64,000 nt of DNA from Francisella philomiragia subsp. philomiragia ATCC 25015. Its GTDB lineage: Bacteria; Pseudomonadota; Gammaproteobacteria; Francisellales; Francisellaceae. Positions 1 to 9,900 of the stretch are shown here, one piece after another. The notes beneath the pieces were generated by a model. That model did not search any database. It worked only from the letters and a program-made list of their open reading frames with translations, and was not told the DNA's origin. How positions within the stretch are numbered: position 1 is the first letter of the stretch; every line of letters starts with the position of its first letter. The stretch covers positions 409,471 through 473,470 of the forward strand of contig NZ_DS999311.1 in assembly GCF_000156715.1 (NCBI RefSeq). Direction: 5' to 3'. The position numbers and the translations under genes are program-made.

Positions 1-1
1 G

Positions 2-829
2 CAACTATATAAGTCTGAAAACTTTGATCAAAATAACAAATATCCTGCGATAATTTTATGTCATGGTTTTGCTGGGTTTAAAGAAGTATTGTTACCGGCA
101 TATGCAGAAGCTTTTGCAAAGGCTGGGTATGTTGTACTTAACTTTGACTATAGAGGCTTTGGCGAGAGCGAAGGCGAAAGAGGTCGACTAGTGCCAAAAC
201 TACAAATTGAAGATATTCATTCTGCGATTGATTATGTTGCTGGTTTAGATTTTGTTGATTCTAATAAAATTGGACTTTGGGGTACTTCTTATGGTGGTGC
301 TAACGCTATCACAGCAGCTGCACAAAATGATCTTGTCAAATGTCTATCAGTTCAGCTAACTTTTGGAAATGGTGAGAGAGTAATCACAGGCAGCATGTCA
401 GATGAAGAAAAAGAGAAATTCCTTGGCATGATTGACAAAATGTTAGCGAAAAAAGAAAAAACTGGTAAAGAGATGATGGTACCTTTACATAAAGTACTTA
501 CAGATGAGCAGTCTAAAGGCTTTTATGAAAGATATAGTAAAGAGTATGATGCTTTTGATATTAAAATTCCGTTTCTTACAGTTAATGAAACTATGTCGCA
601 TAAACCAGATAACTATATTGGTGATTTAAAAATCCCTGTACTAATAGTTGCCTCTGATACTGACTCTGTAAACCCTGTTGAAGAGTCACATATATTGTAT
701 GAAAAAGCTAATGAGCCAAAAGAGCTAATGGTTCTAGAAGGAATTAGTCACTATGAATGTTATGAAGGTGAGCCTTTAAAGAAAATACTAGCTAAGCAAA
801 TTGCTTGGTTTGATGAGTATATAAAATAA
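2..829 (+). CDS. Alpha/beta hydrolase, 5'-truncated by window edge
   Basis: The reading frame is open from base 2, so the true start lies outside the window. Only internal TTG/ATG codons are available inside, so this is a partial gene. The visible part shows an HGFAGFKE oxyanion-type motif (about bases 62-85). A nucleophile elbow G-T-S-Y-G has its Ser codon at 287-289. Candidate acid residues sit in ASDTDS (about 653-670) and a candidate catalytic His in ISHYE (about 743-757). This is the Ser-Asp-His order of the alpha/beta-hydrolase fold (dienelactone hydrolase/peptidase S9-like). The substrate cannot be told from sequence. There is no signal peptide in the visible part. Confidence 0.85.
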   Translation, partial: QLYKSENFDQNNKYPAIILCHGFAGFKEVLLPAYAEAFAKAGYVVLNFDYRGFGESEGERGRLVPKLQIEDIHSAIDYVAGLDFVDSNKIGLWGTSYGGANAITAAAQNDLVKCLSVQLTFGNGERVITGSMSDEEKEKFLGMIDKMLAKKEKTGKEMMVPLHKVLTDEQSKGFYERYSKEYDAFDIKIPFLTVNETMSHKPDNYIGDLKIPVLIVASDTDSVNPVEESHILYEKANEPKELMVLEGISHYECYEGEPLKKILAKQIAWFDEYIK

Positions 830-898
830 CTCGTTTTGTCATTCTACGGCTAGATCGTAAAATCTATTTCTTATTTTCAGTTTAAACTCTCAAGTGGA

Positions 899-977
899 TC
901 CTATGGTCAAGCCATAGGATGACTAAATACTACCCCGTCTTGCTACGCAAGCCACCCCTTCAATATTTGAAGGGGAA
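899..977. repeat. Composite hairpin repeat, copy A
   Basis: Three consecutive dyads are visible. TCCTATGG/CCATAGGA (899-919, 5-nt loop) is followed by CTTGC/GCAAG (939-951) and CCCCTTCAA/TTGAAGGGG (955-975, perfect 9-bp stem). The segment from TACCCCGTC (931) onward recurs at 60848-60892 and in altered form at 10291-10369. The TCCTATGG hairpin recurs at 10246-10268. It sits between two convergent genes and may double as a bidirectional terminator. Being multi-copy and intergenic with nested palindromes, it looks like a short non-autonomous (REP/MITE-like) element. Confidence 0.7.
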
Positions 978-1064
978 TATGCACATCAGAGATTAGTAAT
1001 GTCAAAAACAAATGATTAGAGCATAAAGCTATATAAAAAAGAGATGAAACATATAAATTTAACT

Positions 1065-1730
1065 CTAGATCTCTAAATGTTTCTTGACCTTTCTACAACA
1101 GTTAATAAATAAGGAAGGTATATCTCTAAATAAACAACCTCTTTGAAAAATAACTAATTCTAATTTTGATTCTAAATCTTTTAATAACTTTTCCACCTCA
1201 GAATAATATTCATAAATTTCCAGATTAGCATTATCAGATCTAATATTTAATTCTCGTTTTCTAGCTAGGAGAATATCATATATCTTTTTAGAGACTTCAT
1301 TGAAGGGCTCTTTGAGTTCTGGACGCAGAAACATTCTTGTATTATTATACTCTCGCTCAAACTTAATATAGTTCTCATATGCTTTATTTAGTTCTTTCTT
1401 ATTTACAATATATACATACTCTTTTTGTGTCTCTATTCCACTTTTTTGCAGCTTCTTGATTTCTGAATCATCGAAGTTTAACGCCTTATATAATTCATTT
1501 TTATCTTCCTCACCAAGACCTTCAATATACCTATACTCTTTGTAAGTATTGATTGATATTAATATACTACCCCTACAAACTTGTAGATACTCCCATGATT
1601 TATTTGCCACATCCAATTCTCTATCTAGCCACTTTTGCTCCCGAAGGTATTTATAATCTGTTCTAATCTTTAAAGAAGTAACAATATAAGTAAAGATAGC
1701 TGTTAATATAGCTAATAAAATACTATTCAT
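1065..1730 (-). CDS. Hypothetical protein, N-terminal membrane anchor
   Basis: 221 aa with one hydrophobic segment at residues 2-19, followed by a charged, mostly helical region (about 30-200) with heptad-like spacing that could form coiled coils. No catalytic motif is recognised. The start is supported by AGGATAA about 9 nt upstream, which overlaps the end of pyrC. With only 11 bp between pyrC and this gene on the same strand they are probably cotranscribed, but nothing in the protein suggests a pyrimidine role. I do not recognise the family. It is predicted inner-membrane anchored with a cytoplasmic or periplasmic helical domain. Confidence 0.7.
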   Translation of the reverse strand: MNSILLAILTAIFTYIVTSLKIRTDYKYLREQKWLDRELDVANKSWEYLQVCRGSILISINTYKEYRYIEGLGEEDKNELYKALNFDDSEIKKLQKSGIETQKEYVYIVNKKELNKAYENYIKFEREYNNTRMFLRPELKEPFNEVSKKIYDILLARKRELNIRSDNANLEIYEYYSEVEKLLKDLESKLELVIFQRGCLFRDIPSLFINCCRKVKKHLEI

Positions 1731-1741
1731 AGAAAATTATC

Positions 1742-3088
1742 CTAAAACTCATGATTAAACTCTAAACACTGTCCTCTTTGATCGCTAACAACTTTACCTT
1801 TATGATACTTAACTACACCATTTACAATTGTTGTCTGAACTTTTGATTGGAAAGTGATGCCATTAAATGGAGTCCAACCACATTTATAATGACAACACTC
1901 ATCAGTCACAGTATGTGGATCATTAAGATCTACAAGCACTAAATCAGCATGATACCCTTCACGGATAAAGCCGCGATCTTTTACTTTGTAGACAATTGCC
2001 GGAGCATGTGCTGTCTTTTGTACCACTTGCTCTAAAGTTAAGAAACCTTTGTGATAGTGCTCTAAAACTGAAATAAGCGCCTGCTCAACAAGTGGCAAAC
2101 CTGCTGGAGCTTTAAAGTAAGTGCCTTGTTTCTCTTCCCAAGTATGTGGTGCGTGATCTGTTGCGATTACATCAATAGTATCATTAGCGACACATTCTAA
2201 CAGTTTTAAACGATCGCTCTCTTCTTTGATTGCTGGATTACACTTAATACGTGAGCCTTTATCAGCATAATCTTTGCGCGAGAAGAATAAATGATGAGCG
2301 CAAACTTCTGCTGTGATACGCTTTTCTTCAAGAGGAATAGTATTATCAAAATGTACCATCTCTTCAGCTGTAGTTAGATGTAATACGTGCAATCTTGAGT
2401 TATATTTCTTTGCTAAGCCAACTGCAAGATCAGATGATTTAAAACATGCTTCACGTGAACGAATCTCTGGATGTAAGTCAAAAGGTACATTTTCACCATA
2501 TTTCTCACGAGCTTTGTTTTCATTCTCGGTAATCATTGGCGTATCTTCACAATGAGTTACTATAAGTAATGGACTATCTCTAAAAAAGCCTTCTAAAGTC
2601 TCCGGATTATTCACTAGCATATTACCAGTCGATGCACCCATAAAGATTTTGATAGCACAAGCATCATTTGGCTTTAGGCGTTTTAGTTCCTCAACATTAT
2701 CATTTGTCGCACCTAGATAAAAAGCATAGTTTGCATGTGATCTAGCCGCAGCACGCTCTTTTTTCTCATCTAGTCGTTCAACTACTGTAGTAGCTGGACT
2801 TACATTCGGCATCTCCATATAAGATGTGATACCGCCCATTACAGCAGCACGCGATTCTGACTCGATATCGCCTTTGTGCATAAGCCCAGGCTCTCTGAAA
2901 TGTACCTGATCATCAATCATACCTGGTAGCAGATGAAGCCCTGTTGCATCTATGATTTTATCTGCTGATTTGTCTATATTTGCAGCAACTTGAGCAATCT
3001 TGCCATTCTCTACCAAAACATCAGATTTAAATGTTTTGCCTTCATTTACAACTGTAGCATTTTTGATAAGTAAACTTTGATTTGACAT
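1742..3088 (-). CDS. pyrC: Dihydroorotase (class I-like)
   Basis: 448 aa amidohydrolase that should interconvert N-carbamoyl-aspartate and dihydroorotate in de novo pyrimidine synthesis. Visible motifs: DDQVHFREPG (residues 59-68), MEMPN (91-95), the carboxylated-Lys candidate K147 in AIKIFMGAS, metal His H179 (VTHCED) and H237 (VLHLTT), and catalytic Asp D311 in ATDHAPH. The usual HxH metal pair is Q61-V-H63 here. I associate this variant with a DHOase subgroup, mainly Bacteroidetes-like, so activity is still expected. The start is fixed by AAAGGAGG just upstream. carA, carB and pyrB lie 3-7 kb away on the opposite strand. A hydantoinase-type activity is the alternative, but DHOase is favoured by the HFREPG motif and the pyr context. 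Confidence 0.9.
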   Translation of the reverse strand: MSNQSLLIKNATVVNEGKTFKSDVLVENGKIAQVAANIDKSADKIIDATGLHLLPGMIDDQVHFREPGLMHKGDIESESRAAVMGGITSYMEMPNVSPATTVVERLDEKKERAAARSHANYAFYLGATNDNVEELKRLKPNDACAIKIFMGASTGNMLVNNPETLEGFFRDSPLLIVTHCEDTPMITENENKAREKYGENVPFDLHPEIRSREACFKSSDLAVGLAKKYNSRLHVLHLTTAEEMVHFDNTIPLEEKRITAEVCAHHLFFSRKDYADKGSRIKCNPAIKEESDRLKLLECVANDTIDVIATDHAPHTWEEKQGTYFKAPAGLPLVEQALISVLEHYHKGFLTLEQVVQKTAHAPAIVYKVKDRGFIREGYHADLVLVDLNDPHTVTDECCHYKCGWTPFNGITFQSKVQTTIVNGVVKYHKGKVVSDQRGQCLEFNHEF

Positions 3089-3093
3089 TTTTT

Positions 3094-3122
3094 CCTCCTT
3101 TATAATCTATCGAGATTATAAA
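3094..3122 (-). promoter_or_regulatory. Perfect hairpin abutting the pyrC ribosome binding site
   Basis: Just upstream of pyrC the minus strand carries TTTATAATCT-loop-AGATTATAAA (plus coordinates 3099-3108 and 3113-3122), a perfect 10-bp dyad with a 4-nt loop. It is directly followed by the Shine-Dalgarno GGAGG (plus 3094-3098). As RNA the stem would end against the SD; as DNA it is a 24-bp palindrome suited to a dimeric regulator. The role is inferred. In E. coli pyrC a leader hairpin over the SD gives pyrimidine control, which makes a translational switch a reasonable idea here. Confidence 0.5.
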
Positions 3123-3237
3123 GAACCATAGTATAAATCGCCATATTTAAAAGTAATATTTATCTAATCGTTCATGTTAATATGTCTATAGATTAATAAT
3201 TGCTAATTAGAAAATAGCGATCTGATCCATTTGATCA

Positions 3238-3302
3238 TCCCTGCACAGGTTGGAATCTCTCAGATATCTAAGAGGTCCCTTTGTCAAGCATGAGGATGAC
3301 AC
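3238..3302. repeat. Intergenic palindromic repeat, related to 30812-30867
   Basis: The pyrC/tpm spacer holds an imperfect palindrome CTCTCAGATATCTAAGAG (3257-3274) followed by GTCAAGCATGAGGATGAC. The second motif resembles GTCAAGCCATAGGATGAC in the 899-919 hairpin region. The first resembles, in inverted orientation, GGATCTCTTAGATATT near 30817. It is one member of a dispersed, diverged intergenic repeat family. No coding function is seen. Confidence 0.45.
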
Positions 3303-3341
3303 TAACTTTATGGGAAATCCTACTATTTACAAGGTTGAAAT

Positions 3342-4013
3342 ATGAATAAGTTTGAACTTAATAATAATCAATACTGGCTTGATAGATGGCAAAATAATGA
3401 TGTCGATTTTTGTCAAGAAGCTCCTAATGAATTTTTGGTTAAACACTTTTGTAGATTCAACATAAACGACTCTTCGGTGTGTTTGGTGCCAATGTGTGGC
3501 TGTAGTATAGATATGCTATACTTCCTATCAAAGGGAATTAAAGTAGTCGGTATCGAACTTTCAGAAAAAGCTGTTTTATCATTTTTTAGCCAAAATAATA
3601 TCAAATATGAAATTATCGAAGAGAGTGACTATAAGTGTTACAAAGGCAATGACATCGAGATATATGTAGCAGATATTTTTAACTTACCTAAAATAGCCAA
3701 AAACCTACCCGCTTTTGATATTTGGTATGATAGAGGAGCTTATGTTGCTTTGCCAGAAGATATAAGAACTAAATACTCAAAGATGATGCTAGAAGTATGC
3801 TCTGATAATACTCAAATACTACTACTCGTGATGGAACATGACAAAAAATCTCAGACTCCTCCATATAGTGTTACTCAAGCTGAGCTGATAAAGAACTTCT
3901 CTCCAAATATTGAGTTTGAACTAATTGATAGTAAGCAAAGAGAAAATATCCCAGACTATCGAAAGGCTGAAGGGATGACTGAGCAATATTACACAGCTTA
4001 TCTAAGAAAATAA
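3342..4013 (+). CDS. tpm: Thiopurine S-methyltransferase family protein
   Basis: 223 aa SAM-dependent methyltransferase. The N-terminal YWLDRWQNNDVDFCQ (residues 11-25) is the W-x-x-R-W-x-x-x-x-x-x-F/W signature of the TPMT family. The SAM-binding loop is LVPMCGCSIDMLYF (48-61) followed by the acidic strand end GIE (70-72). FDIWYDRGAYVALPED matches the conserved TPMT DRGA region. Length is close to bacterial Tpm (about 215-220 aa). Bacterial members methylate thiopurines and selenium or tellurium oxyanions; the physiological substrate here is unknown. It is a single gene between divergent pyrC and a convergent phosphatase (6-bp gap between stops). Confidence 0.9.
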   Translation: MNKFELNNNQYWLDRWQNNDVDFCQEAPNEFLVKHFCRFNINDSSVCLVPMCGCSIDMLYFLSKGIKVVGIELSEKAVLSFFSQNNIKYEIIEESDYKCYKGNDIEIYVADIFNLPKIAKNLPAFDIWYDRGAYVALPEDIRTKYSKMMLEVCSDNTQILLLVMEHDKKSQTPPYSVTQAELIKNFSPNIEFELIDSKQRENIPDYRKAEGMTEQYYTAYLRK

Positions 4014-4019
4014 TTAAAT

Positions 4020-5078
4020 CTATTTTTTGAATTTATCGTTGATGTTTTGCATATATTTATTTAAAGCATCTAGTGTACAACTATCATCCTCATCCATAAT
4101 TGGTAATTTGACATATTCACCATCATATCTAAGTTTAACTTTGTAAGTATCGCCATCTTTGAAAAGCTCAAATTGCATATTACTTGCATATCCTGGTGCT
4201 TCTTCTAGAGGTACTCCTAATGTTCCCATTACTTCCAAAAGAGTCAAATCATGACCTGAATAATAAGTCATTTTATATTTAGATTTACCATCAGCAGCAT
4301 TATTTAAATCTTGTATTATTCTATTAGTAAGTTCGCCTCCCATAATATAGGCAACTTTTTGTGATTTGAACTGTTGTGCCAAGCCCCAATCTGTAAGAGC
4401 TATTATCTGATCAGCATCTTCTTGAGATAGTCCTTTTGGTAGAGGTTTACCATGTGCCTTAGCAACTATCAAAACATCACCTACAGTGATCACATCATTT
4501 AATCCTGATATTTTATTACCTAGTATTTGCTGCCATTTTGCAAAGTTAGGTTCTGCTTCTTTAGTCTTATCTTGCCATATTTTAGAGTTATAGATATATT
4601 CTCTCAACACAGCTAGATATTGCTCATAAGGAAATTGTATAAGTTTAGATTCAGCTGACAAAGTCATAATAGGAATTGGTTGAAAGCCTCCATTGATAGC
4701 ATATTGTCCGTTATCTAAAACTGGACCAGTACCTGCTGGATACAGCCCCATTAATAAACTTTGCGCACTCTCTACAGTACGATTAGTATGACTTGATAAC
4801 ACAAAAATACTTTGATTATCATACTTACAATTAAGTAATTTAAAGTTTTTGATATATCTTTGTCTTAGCTGACTACCTAGATTAAACTCTTGATTCATAC
4901 CAATTTGAGTAAGTTCAGACAGTCCTGTTCCCCAATCATATTCAGCATTTTTGATATTGGCAAAAGGTGCTCTATCACCATGGCGTGTAATCATTGATAC
5001 AAAAACTAGCTTACCTTCGGAATAACCTAGTGGTATTAACAAAAATAGTAATGTGAAAGTCGCAATAATTTTTTTCAT
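4020..5078 (-). CDS. Exported histidine acid phosphatase
   Basis: Histidine-phosphatase superfamily, branch 2. RHGDRAP (residues 32-38, nucleophile His33) is at the start of the mature protein and the proton-donor HD is at 276-277 in YYSGHDLTL. The ATG at 5078 is preferred over an ATG 15 codons upstream because it places a Sec signal peptide (MKKIIATFTLLFLLIPLGYS) at the exact N-terminus. Neither start has a strong SD. The 352-aa length is typical of bacterial HAPs, and periplasmic phosphomonoester hydrolysis is expected. Francisella encodes several acid phosphatases; I cannot say from sequence which orthologue this is. Confidence 0.88.
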   Translation of the reverse strand: MKKIIATFTLLFLLIPLGYSEGKLVFVSMITRHGDRAPFANIKNAEYDWGTGLSELTQIGMNQEFNLGSQLRQRYIKNFKLLNCKYDNQSIFVLSSHTNRTVESAQSLLMGLYPAGTGPVLDNGQYAINGGFQPIPIMTLSAESKLIQFPYEQYLAVLREYIYNSKIWQDKTKEAEPNFAKWQQILGNKISGLNDVITVGDVLIVAKAHGKPLPKGLSQEDADQIIALTDWGLAQQFKSQKVAYIMGGELTNRIIQDLNNAADGKSKYKMTYYSGHDLTLLEVMGTLGVPLEEAPGYASNMQFELFKDGDTYKVKLRYDGEYVKLPIMDEDDSCTLDALNKYMQNINDKFKK

Positions 5079-5306
5079 AACTTTGTTGAGAAGTCTTTTT
5101 AAATAATTCTCATATATTAACATTTTAAAAAATGAAAACTATGATTTTATAGATTGATATGGCTATTTGTCAGATCGACTTAGATAAATCATTACATATC
5201 AGAATATCTTATATATTAAATCAAAATAACATATTTTTATTTATAATGAAACTCTGCAATAATAGTCACATCTCGATACAGAACATAATAAAAAAGGTAA
5301 TTAAAA

Positions 5307-5429
5307 ATGAAAAAAGCAGTCCTAGTAATCACAATTAGTTTAGCAACTTTAAATTTTGGTTTTAGTTTATATAAAGTTAGTGGTATGAGTTCTAACTCTT
5401 TTCCACCTCCTGTTATGCAATTAGCATAG
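5307..5429 (+). CDS. Possible 40-aa exported or membrane peptide
   Basis: A short frame of 40 codons plus stop begins MKKAVLVITISLATLNFGFS, a good signal-peptide-like or membrane segment. It ends with a Pro-rich tail (FPPPVMQLA). AAGGT lies about 10 nt upstream of the ATG. It sits alone in a 0.65-kb spacer ahead of carA. No homologue is recognised. It could be a genuine small protein or the remnant of an exported protein. Confidence 0.4.
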   Translation: MKKAVLVITISLATLNFGFSLYKVSGMSSNSFPPPVMQLA

Positions 5430-5780
5430 TTTTTACACCAAATTTCCCAAAAACTCTCCTACAAATAGCCAGCATAAGCATAAACCAAATATCACAATTC
5501 CTACAGCAGATATTTAAATGCGCATTTTTATAATAGGTATTTGCAGACTATGAAAGTGAAAAATCAAAAGAGATAAAAATTAATTGTAGTATAAAAATAG
5601 CTTTAAAACTAGACCAAAATCAACTTTAGTCAAAACTTGAGAAAACAGCCTTTACATATAGGTCTCGAATGCCTACAATACTTTCAATTTGCCTATTAAC
5701 TTTGTAAAAAGTAATGACAGAAAAGTTTTTCAAATATTTTTTCTTCCAATTCAATTCATCACAAAAAGGTTGTTTTTATT
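5430..5780. other. carA upstream spacer, mostly unexplained
   Basis: About 350 bp without a convincing gene. A short hydrophobic minus-strand frame near 5454-5525 has no good start and is treated as noise or a remnant. The carAB promoter must lie here or further upstream, but no strong -35/-10 pair stands out. AAAGGT at 5765-5770 is the likely SD for carA. Confidence 0.4.
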
Positions 5781-6947
5781 ATGATATTAGCTAACGATAT
5801 GACTAATGCTATATTGGTTTTTCCAGACGGTACATACTATCTTGGTAGATCAATAGGAGTTCGTGGTTGGACAGACGGCGAAATTTGTTTCAATACATCA
5901 ATGACAGGTTATCAAGAAACTCTTACAGATCCATCTTACGCTGGTCAGATAATCACATTTACATTTCCCCATATAGGTAATGTAGGTATAAATAATGAAG
6001 ATAACGAGTCACTAGGTGTATTTGCTAAGGGTTTAATCGTACGAGAGAATTTAACTAACCCATCAAATTTCAGATCAAAAAAACATATAGATACATGGTT
6101 AAAAAATAGAAATATCGTTGGTATATGTGGTGTAGACACTCGTGCAATCGTACGTAAAGTACGCAAAGAAGGTGCGGTAAGAGTTGCTATACTTTCGGTC
6201 AAACCAGGCGAGTTTCTAGATGCAAACTACGTTAGATCACGTATCAAAAACAAATCAAACCTAAACGGTAGAGACCTTGCAATCAGTGTAACTACAAATA
6301 GAGAATACGACTGGAATGAACATACATTCTCACTAGGTCAACAAGTGTACAAACAGCAAGAAAGCTATAAGTATAGTGTTGTAGTTATCGACTATGGTGT
6401 CAAATATAATATCTTAAGAAATCTAGTAGATGCTGGCTTTAAGGTAACTGTAGTACCTGCTGATAGTACTTATGAAGATATTATGAAACACAACCCTGAT
6501 GGCGTGTTTTTATCAAATGGTCCTGGAGATCCATTTGCTACTTCTGACTACACTATGCCAGTTATCAAAAAACTTCTAGAAGTTAAGATGCCAATATTTG
6601 GTATATGTTTAGGTAACCAGCTACTAGCTCTAGCTGCTGGTCTAAAAACTAAAAAAATGCACAAAGGTCATCGTGGTGTAAACCAACCAGTACTCAATGC
6701 TGATACTAAAAAAGTTCTTATTACCAGCCAAAACCATGGTTTCGTGGTTTGTGATGATGTAGTTCCAGATAATATCGAGATTCATATGAGTTCACTATTT
6801 GATGGTACAGTTGAGGGCTTAAGATTCAAAGACAGACCAGCTTTTGCGGTACAGTATCACCCAGAGAGCTCACCTGGTCCGCATGACTGTAAATATCTAT
6901 TTAATGAATTTGCTGAGATGATAGCAGAAAGTAAAAAAGGGAATTAA
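5781..6947 (+). CDS. carA: Carbamoyl-phosphate synthase small subunit
   Basis: Glutaminase subunit that supplies ammonia to CarB for carbamoyl phosphate, the precursor of pyrimidines and arginine. The N-terminal CPSase_sm_chain domain includes [14 protein letters not shown] (33-46). The C-terminal class I amidotransferase has the nucleophile elbow GICLGNQ (Cys276) and the catalytic pair H360/E362 in YHPESS. Length is 388 aa (E. coli 382). The ATG at 5781 has AAAGGT at 11-nt spacing. A second in-frame ATG at 5799 (MTNAILVF) aligns better with the E. coli N-terminus but lacks an SD, so the start is not certain. carB follows after 4 bp. Confidence 0.95.
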   Translation: MILANDMTNAILVFPDGTYYLGRSIGVRGWTDGEICFNTSMTGYQETLTDPSYAGQIITFTFPHIGNVGINNEDNESLGVFAKGLIVRENLTNPSNFRSKKHIDTWLKNRNIVGICGVDTRAIVRKVRKEGAVRVAILSVKPGEFLDANYVRSRIKNKSNLNGRDLAISVTTNREYDWNEHTFSLGQQVYKQQESYKYSVVVIDYGVKYNILRNLVDAGFKVTVVPADSTYEDIMKHNPDGVFLSNGPGDPFATSDYTMPVIKKLLEVKMPIFGICLGNQLLALAAGLKTKKMHKGHRGVNQPVLNADTKKVLITSQNHGFVVCDDVVPDNIEIHMSSLFDGTVEGLRFKDRPAFAVQYHPESSPGPHDCKYLFNEFAEMIAESKKGN

Positions 6948-6951
6948 TAAA

Positions 6952-9900
6952 ATGCCAAAAAGAACAGATATAAAAAGTATTTTAGTTTTAGGTGCCGGTC
7001 CAATTGTTATCGGTCAAGCATGTGAGTTTGACTACTCAGGAACTCAAGCATGTAAGGTTTTGAAAGAAGATGGCTACACAGTCTATCTTGTAAACTCAAA
7101 CCCTGCAACAATCATGACAGATCCAACAACTGCAGATAAGATCTTCATTGAGCCAATTACGGTTGAGAGTGTTGGTAAAATTATCGCTAGAGAAAGACCC
7201 GATGCAATCTTGCCTACAGTAGGTGGACAAACTGCGCTTAACTGTGCTTTAGCATTAGACAAAGCTGGTATTTTAGAAAAATATAATGTTGAAATGCTTG
7301 GTGCAAAAGCTGACTCTATCGACAAAGCAGAAAATAGAGAAAGATTTAACAAAGCTATGGCAAAAATTGGTCTTGAAGTACCCAGAAACGTTGTAGTACA
7401 AACGATGGAGCAAGCTTGTAAGGCTCTAGAAGATATTGGTCTACCGGCTATTATCAGACCATCATTTACACTTGGTGGTAGTGGTGGTGGTATCGCTTAT
7501 ACAAAAGAAGAGTTTGAATCAATTGTCAAAAATGGTCTAAGCCTATCACCAACAAATGAAGTACTAATTGATGAATCAATATTAGGTTGGAAAGAGTACG
7601 AAATGGAAGTTATCCGTGACAAAGCTGATAACTCAATCATTGTCTGCTCAATTGAGAATATCGACCCAATGGGTATCCATACAGGTGATAGTATCACAGT
7701 AGCTCCAGCATTAACTCTAACAGATAAAGAATACCAAATCATGCGTGATGCTTCGATCGCTGTACTTAGAGAGATAGGTGTAGAGACTGGTGGTTCAAAT
7801 GTACAGTTTGCTGTAAACCCTGAAACTGGAAAGCTTGTTGTAATCGAGATGAACCCAAGAGTATCTCGCTCATCTGCATTAGCATCTAAAGCTACTGGTT
7901 ATCCTATTGCAAAAGTAGCTGCTAGACTAGCTGTTGGCTATACTCTTGATGAGATTGATAATGACATTACAAAAGTTACTCCAGCATCATTTGAGCCAAC
8001 TATTGACTATATCGTTACCAAAATTCCTAGATTTACATTTGAAAAATTCCCTACTACACCATCAAATCTATCTTCACAGATGAAGTCTGTTGGTGAGGCT
8101 ATGGCAATTGGTAGATCTTTCACAGAAAGCTTACAAAAAGCTCTGGTATCACTTGAAACTGGCTTAACAGGTCTTGATCAAGTTGAAATAGCAGGTGTAA
8201 GTGAGTCAAATACCAAACAAGAAAACCAAGCAGCTATCCTAAAATCATTAGAAGAGTTATCTCCTATGAGAATACTAAGAGTAGCTCAGGCTCTTAGATA
8301 TGGTATATCTCAACAAGAAATTTATAATGCTTGTAAAATAGATCCTTGGTTTATTGAACAAATTGCAATTATTGTAGATGCTGAAGAGAAGCTTAAAAAA
8401 ACAGGTCTACCAAATAGCAAAGAAGAATTCTCTGTTTATAAAAATCTAGGTTTCTCTGATGCGAAAATTGCTGAGCTTGTTGGTAGAACTGAGAGATATA
8501 TTAGAAACTTTAGATTTGGTAAAGAAATCTACCCTACTTTTAAGAGAGTAGATACTTGTGCTGCTGAATTTGACTCTAAATCATCTTATTTATATTCAAC
8601 TTATGAACACTATAGCTACGAAGAAATCGTACGCGACTGTGAATCAGAAATTTCTGACAAAAAGAAAGTTATAATATTAGGTGGCGGTCCTAACCGTATT
8701 GGTCAAGGTATAGAGTTTGATTATGCCTGTGTTCATGCTGCTAAATCTCTCAAAGAAGAAGGTATCGAAACTATCATGATTAACTGTAACCCCGAGACAG
8801 TTTCTACAGATTATGATACTTCTGATAAATTATACTTTGAACCTTTGATGGCTGAAAATGTTCTTGATATTATCAAAAATGAAATGCGTAAAGGCGAAGT
8901 GCTAGGTGTAATTGTACAGTTTGGTGGTCAAACTCCTTTGAAACTTGTATCAGCTCTTCATGAAAACAACATCCCTATACTAGGTACAGATCCAGATAAA
9001 ATTGATCTAGCTGAAGATAGAGAAAGATTCAAAGAACTACTAGATAAAGTTGGCTTGAAACAACCTCTAAATACTATTGCCTATACAATTAATGAACTTA
9101 AGAAGAAAATTGTCAATGTCGGCTATCCTGTTGTTGTAAGACCTTCTAATGTATTAGGTGGTAGAGCAATGGAGATTGTTCATTCAAAAGAAGAGCTTGA
9201 TGCATATATTAAAACCAATGCTAAATGTATCCTTGAAGGCCCTATTTTGATTGACAAATTCCTCGAAAATGCAACTGAACTAGATGTTGATGCTTTAGCT
9301 GATGGTGGTGATCGCGTATTTGTCGCAGGCATTATGGAGCATATTGAAGAAGCAGGTATTCACTCTGGGGATTCAGCTTGTTCTATCCCTACTCGTTCAT
9401 TATCGGATGAGCAAATCGAAGAAGTTAAACAAGCAACTATCAAGTTAGCTAGAGAACTAAATGTCATAGGTCTAATGAATGTCCAATTTGCATATCAAAA
9501 TGGCGAGTTGTATGTAATTGAAGTAAATCCAAGAGCATCAAGAACTGTACCATTTGTAGCAAAAGCAACAGGTAATAGTATCGCAAATATTGCTACTAAA
9601 CTTATGCTTGGTAAGAAGCTATCTGAATTTATCTTAAATAACCCTATCCCTAGACATTTCTCTGTCAAAGAGGCTGTATTCCCATTTGGTAGATTTGCTG
9701 ATGTAGACTGCTATTTAGGCCCTGAGATGAAATCTACAGGTGAGGCAATGGGTATGGATAGATCTTTTGGAGTAGCTTTTTATAAGGCTCAAGAGATGTC
9801 TTTTAATAAACTACCTCTAAAAGGAAATATTCTAATATCTGTAAGTGACGCTGATAAACCAAAAATAATAGAACCTGTTAAAGAGCTGATAGAACTAGGA

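Noticed and set aside
2313-2555. Open frame antisense to pyrC
   Set aside because: Shadow of the conserved pyrC frame with no SD or recognisable protein. Similar antisense frames in carA, carB, dnaA, rng, hypE and others were dropped for the same reason.
5454-5530. Short hydrophobic minus-strand peptide upstream of carA
   Set aside because: About 24 codons, no proper start codon or SD, interrupted by a stop right after the only ATG.
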